Under the pieces are notes generated by a model. The model saw only the letters and a list, made by a program, of their open reading frames with translations. It had not been told where the DNA came from and searched no databases. A stretch of DNA of 5,376 nt from an uncultured Dehalococcoidia bacterium (lineage in GTDB: Bacteria > Chloroflexota > Dehalococcoidia > Tepidiformales > Tepidiformaceae), in NCBI GenBank assembly GCA_937864275.1, contig CALMIW010000015.1:1-5376 (forward strand). Direction: 5' to 3'. Shown piece after piece: positions 1-4,908 of the stretch. The position numbers and the translations under genes are program-made. The first letter of the stretch is position 1; the number at the start of each line of letters is the position of its first letter.

Positions 1-395
1 GCGACCAGAAATCCGAACGTCCCCCCGTCCGGGGGGGAGGACGCCCCCGCCTCGTCGTAGGCCTTCTTCACGGCGGCAATCTCCGCCGGGTCGTCCACGC
101 GCCGAGCCGTCCCCGCGAGCATGAACTCGTCGTCCCGGTCCGCGACCGGGAAGGCGTGGATGGCATAGCTGCCGTTCGCCGTCAGGTCGCGGCGCTTGGG
201 CGAGTCGTTGATCAGCCCATACATTCCGCCGCCCGTCACCACCGGGCAGAACGGGTGGATCCGGAGGCCCCCGGCGTTCCGCGACGTCGCCAGGTATGCC
301 AGCCCCGGCCCGTGCTGATAGATGATCCCGCGACCCGTGGCCGCGATCTCCGGCTCTGCGGCCTCCAGGTCTGCCCAACGTGCGGTTCGCGTCAT
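1..395 (-). CDS. Pyridoxamine 5'-phosphate oxidase-like split-barrel flavoprotein (N-terminal 131 residues, cut by window edge)
   Basis: I translated this from the ATG at 393-395; the frame stays open to the left edge, so the C-terminus is missing. The protein begins MTRTARWADLEAAEPEIAAT and continues with GRGIIYQHG (21-29), a LAYLATSRN strand (32-40), GGLRIHPFCPVV (42-53), then GMYGLINDSPKRRDL (57-71) and a YAIHAFP strand (77-83). That order, with a substrate-facing HPF/CPV strand, a 'xxSxKxxDL' turn and a later strand AGTARRVDDPAEI (94-106), is the pattern of PPOX-like flavin-reductase/F420-binding split barrels, usually about 140-200 residues. Such proteins bind FMN, F420 or heme and act on small molecules in the cytosol; the exact reaction cannot be read here. 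A strong AAGGAGG site six bases upstream fixes the start. The gene is divergent from the SDR gene across 147 bp. Family call fairly sure; the substrate is unknown. Confidence 0.8.
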   Translation of the reverse strand, partial: MTRTARWADLEAAEPEIAATGRGIIYQHGPGLAYLATSRNAGGLRIHPFCPVVTGGGMYGLINDSPKRRDLTANGSYAIHAFPVADRDDEFMLAGTARRVDDPAEIAAVKKAYDEAGASSPPDGGTFGFLV

Positions 396-401
396 CGATT
401 C

Positions 402-408
402 CCTCCTT
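402..408 (-). promoter_or_regulatory. Shine-Dalgarno site of the PPOX-like gene
   Basis: Read on the minus strand this is AAGGAGG, a full match to the 16S anti-SD core, six bases before the ATG at 393-395. It decides the start of the left-edge gene and is the strongest ribosome binding site in the window. Confidence 0.8.
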
Positions 409-434
409 TCGGGGTGCGGATGGTGCGAAGAAAT

Positions 435-453
435 CGCGACAGGTGCTGTCGTG
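435..453. promoter_or_regulatory. Short inverted repeat in the divergent intergenic region (possible operator)
   Basis: CGACAG (437-442), a GTG loop and CTGTCG (446-451) form a perfect 6-bp dyad, extended by a G-T and a C-G pair on the outside. It lies between the divergent PPOX-like and SDR genes, 40-60 bp upstream of the former and about 90 bp upstream of the latter. The position suits an operator or a 5' leader hairpin of the PPOX-like transcript. No known repressor consensus is recognised, and a dyad this short can arise by chance in GC-rich DNA. Confidence 0.3.
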
Positions 454-529
454 TTTGGCGGACCACGTGCAATTGACGAACCGCCGACGACCTCTACTTC
501 GACGCCCAATAGCGCAGCGGCCACCGGCG

Positions 530-535
530 TAGAAT
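530..535 (+). promoter_or_regulatory. Possible -10 element for a leaderless SDR transcript
   Basis: TAGAAT matches the bacterial -10 consensus TATAAT at five of six positions and ends seven bases before the ATG at 543. That spacing would start transcription at or next to the start codon. No Shine-Dalgarno sequence lies between them, which fits a leaderless mRNA. No good -35 box is present at 16-18 bp; a TTGACG at 473-478 is too far away to pair with it. This is an inference from sequence only. Confidence 0.35.
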
Positions 536-542
536 CGCGGGC

Positions 543-1343
543 ATGGACCTTCAACTCGCCAACAAGACCGCGATCATCACCGGCGGCAGCAAGGGCATCG
601 GCAAAGCCATCGCCCGCGCACTCGCCGAAGAGGGCGTCGACCTCGCCCTCTTCGCCCGCAACCCCGAAACACTGAACGCGGCGGCCGCCGAGATCGCCGC
701 AGCGACGCGACGCAAGGTGGTCGCCATCCCGACAGACACCGGCAACACCGAATCGGTCGACGCCGCGGTTGCGAAGGCCGCGGCCGAGCTCGGCCGCATC
801 GACATCCTCGTGAACTGCGCCGCCCAGCCGGGCGGCGCGCCGCCGAGGCCCGGCATCGAGCACCTGCCCGACGAAAACTTCCTGGAACAGATGAACGTGA
901 AGGTGCTCGGGTACACGCGCTGCGCCCGGGCCGTTACCCCGCATATGAAGGCGAACGGCTGGGGCCGCATCATCAACATCAGTGGCCTCGCCGCCCGCCA
1001 GACCGGCAACCCCATCGGCTCGATGCGCAACGTGGCCGTGCAGGCCCTCACCAAGAACCTGGCCGACGAACTCGGGCCTTTCGGGATTAACGTCACCTGC
1101 ATCCACCCGGGCCTGACCTGGACCGAGTTCATGGAGGAGACGATGGCGCGCCAGGCAGCTAGCCGTGGCGAAACCCTCGAGCACGCCCGCGACCGCATGG
1201 CCCAGGGCAATACCGTGCACCAGATCATCACTGCCGAGGACATCGCCGCGCTCACGGCGTTTCTCGCCTCGCCCCGATCGATCGCCGTCAACGGCGAATC
1301 CATCGCGGCCGGCGGCGGCGCCCCGAAGGCGATCTACTACTAG
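543..1343 (+). CDS. Short-chain dehydrogenase/reductase family protein lacking the YxxxK catalytic motif
   Basis: A 266-residue classical-length SDR with a Rossmann fold. Visible motifs: the glycine-rich nucleotide loop TGGSKGIG at 13-20; R39 after the second strand, which usually means preference for NADP(H); D65; VNCAAQ at 90-95, in place of the usual NNAG; N118 in the QMNVK helix; NISG at 145-148; HPGLTWTEF at 188-196; and a C-terminal VNGESIAAGGG like the usual TGQxIxVDGG. The segment that normally reads YxxxKAAV is GSMRNVAV (159-166), so the catalytic tyrosine and lysine are replaced by glycine and asparagine. The rest of the fold is well kept, so this is not simple decay. I believe a branch of SDRs shares this GS(M/I)RN signature, but that is from memory. 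It may bind NADP(H) without classical dehydrogenase chemistry, or use other residues. No ribosome binding site precedes the ATG. The gene ends four bases from the convergent next gene. Confidence 0.9.
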   Translation: MDLQLANKTAIITGGSKGIGKAIARALAEEGVDLALFARNPETLNAAAAEIAAATRRKVVAIPTDTGNTESVDAAVAKAAAELGRIDILVNCAAQPGGAPPRPGIEHLPDENFLEQMNVKVLGYTRCARAVTPHMKANGWGRIINISGLAARQTGNPIGSMRNVAVQALTKNLADELGPFGINVTCIHPGLTWTEFMEETMARQAASRGETLEHARDRMAQGNTVHQIITAEDIAALTAFLASPRSIAVNGESIAAGGGAPKAIYY

Positions 1344-1347
1344 GGGA

Positions 1348-2529
1348 TCACTCCGGCGGGATAATGAACGCGCCAGGCGCGACGCCGGCGACGGCCCGGG
1401 CCGCAGACTCGCCGCAACCCAACAGGGCCCCCGTAAACCGCCCTTCCGACACAAACCACGTCTGGGCCCACTCGCCTCGACCCGGCCCCTCTGCCGTGAC
1501 AATCGCCAACTTCCCGGTGGGCACGAAGTCGAAGCGGAAGGCTCCATCGGTCGCATAGACGGCATAGAGCGTGTGCGGAAACCGGAAGAGGGGCTTGAGC
1601 AGCGCCTCGAAGTCGGGGGGTGTGCTGAGGTAGGCGCGTTCGCAGGCCATCACCCTTGCCATGAAGACCTCGCCGCCATCAGGCACGCCAGGCGGGCATT
1701 TCGGCGGCGAGCCGACGCCCTGGGGATTCGTCGCGCAGGGCTCGGGCAACAATTCGAACGAGGACGCGATGGCCCGGATATCGCCATCGACCACGGCCCG
1801 GATGAGCCGGTCGGTCGCCGGGTCGCCAGTAAGCCTGGGGCTCGCCGTCGGCGTTGGAACAGGAATGCCGCCAGGCGGAAGAAGGATGTACCGCCCTGAT
1901 GGGACGTCCAGCAAGAGCGAGTAAGGGAACGGGCCGCAGGCGGCGCGCTCCGAGACGATCCTTCCGTCGAGGGCATCGAGCGCAAACCCACCGTTCACGT
2001 CGGTCTTGAACACCGCGACGGCACTTCCGCGCGGTGCCTCGGCGGGTGGTTCGGCAGCGGTGGGATCCTGGCGATACACCGCATACAACTGCGGGCTCCG
2101 GCCCTGGAGGGAGTCTATCCAGGGGTACTGGTCACCCGGGGTCCAGTACGTCTCATCGCAGGCAACGTGGGCAAATGCCGGGAGCAACGTGCCCGGAGGC
2201 AACGAGCCGCAGCCCATTCGGTTTCCGGAGTCGGTGTCGATCCCGCACGGCACGTTCTGCAGGCCGACCAGGCTCTCCATTCGCGCACGGTCGCCGGAGA
2301 GCACCGCTGCAATCACCTGGTCGAGATCACGGTCGCCTGTCGAATCGCGGCCGGCGATACCGGGCGTTACCGCGGACGTCGCCGTGGCGGCAGGTGTTGT
2401 CTCGACGTCTTCGGCTTCGTCCCAGCCGGCGGTCATGATGAACGCCGCCACTGCCAGCGTGATGCCTGCCCCGATGGCGCAGATCAGGGCCCACCTCAAC
2501 TGGAAGCTAAAGACAAACGACCGAAACAC
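1348..2529 (-). CDS. Membrane-anchored exported protein with two tandem four-cysteine domains, family unknown
   Basis: A 393-residue protein of no family I recognise. A short basic N-terminus is followed by one hydrophobic segment (about 12-34), either an uncleaved signal anchor or a signal peptide without an obvious cleavage motif. A Thr/Ala/Pro-rich linker follows (about 43-62). The rest is an internal duplication: residues 64-222 and 234-393, joined by a PVPTPTASP linker. Each copy starts TGD..(T/L)D..I.AV..GD and has four cysteines at matching places (95, 107, 124, 198 and 265, 278, 296, 372), an AC(D/E)..Y motif, LYAVY (148-152 and 321-325), and ends near a PPG/PPE turn. The offset grows only from 170 to 174. 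Even cysteine number outside the membrane suggests two disulfides per domain. The start is a GTG (2527-2529) with a weak AAGAAG site; an in-frame TAA lies four codons upstream, so no longer start is possible. It lies 46 bases after the preceding same-strand gene and converges with the SDR gene. Function unknown. Confidence 0.8.
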   Translation of the reverse strand: MFRSFVFSFQLRWALICAIGAGITLAVAAFIMTAGWDEAEDVETTPAATATSAVTPGIAGRDSTGDRDLDQVIAAVLSGDRARMESLVGLQNVPCGIDTDSGNRMGCGSLPPGTLLPAFAHVACDETYWTPGDQYPWIDSLQGRSPQLYAVYRQDPTAAEPPAEAPRGSAVAVFKTDVNGGFALDALDGRIVSERAACGPFPYSLLLDVPSGRYILLPPGGIPVPTPTASPRLTGDPATDRLIRAVVDGDIRAIASSFELLPEPCATNPQGVGSPPKCPPGVPDGGEVFMARVMACERAYLSTPPDFEALLKPLFRFPHTLYAVYATDGAFRFDFVPTGKLAIVTAEGPGRGEWAQTWFVSEGRFTGALLGCGESAARAVAGVAPGAFIIPPE

Positions 2530-2575
2530 ACCGTCTTCTTAGACCTGCCGGCCAGCGAGAGCAACCGGGAGGTCG

Positions 2576-3013
2576 TTATGCCGCGGGACGCTCCCATACG
2601 GCGGGCCAACGGTCGCTGCCCCGGACCGCCTCCATCATCGCCGCCCGTTCGAGTTCGAGCGCCGTCGCGAGGGCAACGTCCAGGTCCTGGCGCCCCTGCG
2701 GAGAGAGCCGGCCCTTCAGCGGTGCGAGCGCGTCGCGCTCGATCAGTCCGCGCACGGTGTGGGGCCAGACGAAGAAGGCGAAGCCCTCCGGCGTGCCGAA
2801 GCTGCCGCGATGCTTGCCGAGCCAGAGATACCGCTCCTGGACGTTCGCAACGGGCTCGACCATGTCGGCGAATTCGCCTTCCTGGTCGTTGCTGCGGGTA
2901 TCGACGAGCAATCGCTCCGGGAACAGGGTGAACCCGATCGTGATCAAGTCGGCGGTGGTGAGGAGCTTTCGCAGGGCGTCTTCATCAATCGTGAGACCGT
3001 TCTCGTTACGCAT
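2576..3013 (-). CDS. Hypothetical 145-residue cytosolic protein downstream of groEL
   Basis: I do not recognise a named family. The protein has no signal peptide or membrane segment. Its central part is rich in aromatic and charged residues and looks structured: DLITIGFTLFPERLLVDTR (22-40), MVEPVANVQERYLWLGKHRG (51-70), then EGFAFFVWPHTVRGLIE (76-92). The C-terminal third (about 105-130) is an Ala/Glu/Leu-rich predicted helix. The pattern of two hydrophobic strands around an acidic loop suggests a small alpha/beta domain, but no catalytic motif is evident. The ATG at 3011-3013 has a good AAGGAG site (3023-3028) nine bases upstream. Coding is supported by the C/G third-position bias in this frame and the close fit between neighbours. 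It is on the same strand as groEL, 110 bases downstream, with a stem-loop region between; some read-through expression is possible but not shown. Confidence 0.75.
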   Translation of the reverse strand: MRNENGLTIDEDALRKLLTTADLITIGFTLFPERLLVDTRSNDQEGEFADMVEPVANVQERYLWLGKHRGSFGTPEGFAFFVWPHTVRGLIERDALAPLKGRLSPQGRQDLDVALATALELERAAMMEAVRGSDRWPAVWERPAA

Positions 3014-3022
3014 GGGGTTGTT

Positions 3023-3028
3023 CTCCTT
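3023..3028 (-). promoter_or_regulatory. Shine-Dalgarno site of the 145-residue hypothetical gene
   Basis: AAGGAG on the minus strand, nine bases before the ATG at 3011-3013. It supports both this start and the reality of the unrecognised gene, because it lies outside any coding sequence. Confidence 0.7.
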
Positions 3029-3063
3029 TCCGGGGATGAAACGAGGGGGCAGGCCGGTAGGCC

Positions 3064-3113
3064 CACCCCCTCGAAGTCTTCGCTACACCATCCGGGCCAG
3101 GCCCGAGGGGGTG
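3064..3113 (-). terminator. Stem-loop region after groEL, probable terminator or processing element
   Basis: CACCCCCTCG (3064-3073) and CGAGGGGGTG (3104-3113) form a perfect 10-bp inverted repeat starting 10 bases after the groEL stop codon. The 30-base interior holds two further palindromes: CGAAG-T-CTTCG (3072-3082) and CGGGCC-A-GGCCCG (3093-3105), which share a few bases with the outer stem and so partly compete with it. There is no run of T on the minus strand after the stem, so it does not match a standard intrinsic terminator; in GC-rich bacteria such stems without a U-tract are common after genes. It may end, stabilise or process the groEL transcript. Confidence 0.5.
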
Positions 3114-3123
3114 TGGCTGGCGC

Positions 3124-4737
3124 CTAGTACATCGGCGGCGCGCCGGCGGGCATCCCCGCAGCGGCTTCCGGCTTCTCCGTGACCAGGCAGTTCGTGGTGA
3201 GGACCATCGCAGCGATGGAGACGGCGTTCTCGATCGCGGAGCGGGTGACCTTGGCCGGGTCGATGATGCCCTTGGCAACCATGTCCCCGAACTCGCCCTT
3301 CTGCGCGTCGTAGCCCTGGCCCTTGCCGAGCTTCTTCACCTCTTCGACGATGACCGAGCCGTCCTTGCCGGCATTGATGGCAATGCGGCGGAGCGGCTCT
3401 TCGAGGGCGCGGCGAAGGATGCGGACACCGGTCGCCTCGTCGCCTTCGAGCTTGATCTTGTCGAGGGCGGGGAGGGCGTTGATGAGGGCGACGCCGCCGC
3501 CAGGGACGATGCCTTCCTCAACCGCGGCGCGGGTGGCGCTCAGGGCGTCCTCCACGCGGTGCTTCTTCTCCTTGAGCTCGACTTCGGTGGCGGCGCCTAC
3601 CTTGATGACGGCGACCGAACCGGCGAGCTTGCCGAGGCGCTCCTGGGCCTTTTCGCGGTCCCAGTCGCTCTTGGAGTCTTCGAGGATGGCGCGGATCTGG
3701 GAGATCCGGGCATCCAGCTCCTTCTTCTTGCCCTTGCCTTCGATGATCGTCGTCTCTTCCTTGGTCGAGGCGACGCGGCGGGCGCGGCCGAGGTCGCCGA
3801 CCTCGACGCTATCGAGCGTCCGGCCGATTTCCTCGGAGATGACGGTGCCGCCGGTGAGGACGGCGAGGTCGCCGAGGTTGTCCTTCTGGCGGTCGCCGAA
3901 GCCCGGGGCCTTCACGGCGAGGATGTTGATGGTGCCGCGCAGCTTGTTCACCGCGAGGGTGGCCAGCGCTTCGCCTTCGAGGTCGCCACAGATGATGACG
4001 ACGTTCTTGGAGACCTGGAGGATCTTCTCGAGGACCGGGAGGATCTCCTGCACCGAGGAGAGCTTCTTGTCGGTGATGAGGATCAGCGGGTCCTCGACGA
4101 CGGCTTCCATGCGGTCCGGGTTGGTCACGAAGTAGGGGCTGATGTAGCCGCGGTCGAAGGCCATACCGTCGACGTACTCGACTTCGGTCTGGATGCCCTT
4201 GGACTCTTCGACGGTGATGACGCCGTCCTTGCCGACCTTCTCCATGCATTCGCCGATGAGCTGGCCGATCGACGGGTCGTTGTTCGCGGAGATGGTCGCG
4301 ACCTGCGCCATCTGGTTGCGCTCGGTGACCTTGATGCTGTTCTTCTTGATGGCTTCGACGAGACCGGCGGCGCCGGCTTCGAGGCCGCGCTTCAGGCCCA
4401 TCGGGTTTGCGCCGGCGGCCACGTTCTTCAGGCCTTCCTGCACGATCGCCTGGCCGAGCACGGTGGCGGTGGTGGTGCCGTCGCCGGCGATGTCGTTGGT
4501 CTTGGAGGCGATCTCCTTGGCCAGCTGGGCGCCGATGTTCTCGAACGGGTCCTCGAGCTCGATGTCCTTGGCGATCGTCACGCCGTCGTTGGTGATCGTC
4601 GGAGCGCCGAACTTCTTGTCCAGGACGACGTTTCGGCCCTTGGGGCCGAGGGTGATCTTCACGGCGTCGGCAAGGGCGTCGATGCCCCGCTTCAGCGAAT
4701 GCCGTGCTTCTTCGTCGAAGAGCAGCTGCTTTGCCAT
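3124..4737 (-). CDS. groEL: 60-kDa chaperonin GroEL (Hsp60)
   Basis: A full-length 537-residue group I chaperonin. The cytosolic double-ring machine encloses unfolded proteins and folds them in ATP-driven cycles with the GroES lid. Visible hallmarks: the N-terminal MAKQLLFDEEARHSLKRG; the nucleotide-binding LGPKGRNV (30-37), TNDGVTIA (49-56) and GDGTTTATVL (85-94, catalytic-region D86); the apical domain (about 190-375) with VDGMAFDRGYISPYFVT (189-205) and KAPGFGDRQK (276-285); and the hinge/ATP region VEDALSATRAAVEEGIVPGGG (395-415), with D397 matching E. coli D398. The C-terminus is short and reads GMPAGAPPMY instead of the common Gly-Gly-Met repeats. The ATG (4735-4737) has an AGAGG site (4744-4748) six bases upstream. 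Expression is expected to be controlled by HrcA through the CIRCE at 4781-4807. groES is not adjacent, so this is a stand-alone groEL; it could be one of several copies. Confidence 0.99.
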   Translation of the reverse strand: MAKQLLFDEEARHSLKRGIDALADAVKITLGPKGRNVVLDKKFGAPTITNDGVTIAKDIELEDPFENIGAQLAKEIASKTNDIAGDGTTTATVLGQAIVQEGLKNVAAGANPMGLKRGLEAGAAGLVEAIKKNSIKVTERNQMAQVATISANNDPSIGQLIGECMEKVGKDGVITVEESKGIQTEVEYVDGMAFDRGYISPYFVTNPDRMEAVVEDPLILITDKKLSSVQEILPVLEKILQVSKNVVIICGDLEGEALATLAVNKLRGTINILAVKAPGFGDRQKDNLGDLAVLTGGTVISEEIGRTLDSVEVGDLGRARRVASTKEETTIIEGKGKKKELDARISQIRAILEDSKSDWDREKAQERLGKLAGSVAVIKVGAATEVELKEKKHRVEDALSATRAAVEEGIVPGGGVALINALPALDKIKLEGDEATGVRILRRALEEPLRRIAINAGKDGSVIVEEVKKLGKGQGYDAQKGEFGDMVAKGIIDPAKVTRSAIENAVSIAAMVLTTNCLVTEKPEAAAGMPAGAPPMY

Positions 4738-4743
4738 TCAGTA

Positions 4744-4748
4744 CCTCT
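4744..4748 (-). promoter_or_regulatory. Shine-Dalgarno site of groEL
   Basis: AGAGG on the minus strand, part of AGAGGTA, lies six bases before the groEL ATG. It is shorter than the AAGGAG sites of the neighbouring genes but well spaced. Confidence 0.65.
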
Positions 4749-4777
4749 ATGAGGGGATTTGCGGTTGTGCGAGGGGA

Positions 4778-4807
4778 ATATTAGCACTCCCTGTCAATGA
4801 GTGCTAA
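4778..4807 (-). promoter_or_regulatory. Candidate sigma-A-type groEL promoter embedded in CIRCE
   Basis: On the minus strand TAATAT (4778-4783) resembles a -10 box and is preceded by TG at the extended -10 position (4785-4786). Eighteen bases upstream lies TTAGCA (4802-4807), matching four of six bases of TTGACA. Transcription would start near 4771, giving a leader of about 35 bases. Both boxes overlap the arms of the CIRCE, so HrcA binding would block RNA polymerase directly. The TTGACA inside the CIRCE spacer (4792-4797) has no good -10 box 17 bases downstream and is a weaker alternative. Confidence 0.45.
4781..4807. promoter_or_regulatory. CIRCE operator (HrcA binding site)
   Basis: TTAGCACTC (4781-4789), a nine-base spacer, and GAGTGCTAA (4799-4807). 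Both arms and the spacer length match the CIRCE consensus with no mismatch. CIRCE is the operator of the heat-shock repressor HrcA, whose activity depends on GroE; when misfolded proteins occupy GroEL, HrcA fails and groE and dnaK operons are induced. It stands 43 bases before the groEL start codon. It therefore predicts an hrcA gene elsewhere in this genome. It is also about 100 bases upstream of the divergent gene at 4909, which could come under the same control, although that is not known for this gene. Confidence 0.97.
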
Positions 4808-4896
4808 TCGAAGTTTCCACGGCCCGCGCTCGCCTTGCAAGCCCCCGCGCGATTGCCGCTCCCGAATTCGCCCCTTCTGCCGAAAACCATGGGGTG

Positions 4897-4905
4897 AAGG
4901 TGAGG
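4897..4905 (+). promoter_or_regulatory. Shine-Dalgarno site deciding the GTG start of the right-edge gene
   Basis: AAGGTGAGG contains AGGTGA, complementary to part of the anti-SD region, five bases before the GTG at 4909. It favours this GTG over the in-frame GTGs at 4894 and 4900, which overlap or precede it. Confidence 0.45.
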
Positions 4906-4908
4906 ACT

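Noticed and set aside
551..1303. 250-codon minus-strand open frame opposite the SDR gene.
   Set aside because: The plus-strand frame encodes a clear SDR; the minus product is Ala/Ser/Arg-rich without motifs.
2006..2931. Plus-strand open frames of 134-254 codons over the two central minus-strand genes.
   Set aside because: They run across two separate minus-strand genes and their intergenic spacer, are Arg/Pro/Ala-rich, and lack ribosome binding sites. The minus-strand frames show a membrane segment, matching repeats and ribosome binding sites.
3058..3105. tRNA-like appearance of the groEL downstream spacer (GGCCCGGATGGTGTAGC and TTCGA on the minus strand).
   Set aside because: The candidate acceptor halves are only about 39 bases apart, there is no anticodon arm or proper T-arm, and the palindromes are better explained as a terminator-like structure.
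3559..4752. Long open frame (397 codons) on the plus strand opposite groEL, rich in Asp, Leu and Gly.
   Set aside because: It is the mirror image of highly biased groEL codons: lack of stops in the opposite frame is expected in GC-rich, highly expressed genes. The product is low complexity and resembles no protein, while the minus strand encodes an unmistakable GroEL.
4792..4797. TTGACA on the minus strand as the groEL -35 box.
   Set aside because: The TAATAT that follows is only 8 bases away, and at 17 bases downstream there is only CCTCGC. It falls in the CIRCE spacer and is probably a coincidence, although spacer sequences of this kind are common in CIRCE.
4801..4908. Longer N-terminus of the right-edge protein starting at GTG 4801.
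   Set aside because: This start lies inside the CIRCE arm with no ribosome binding site, and codon use up to about 4900 lacks the bias seen later.
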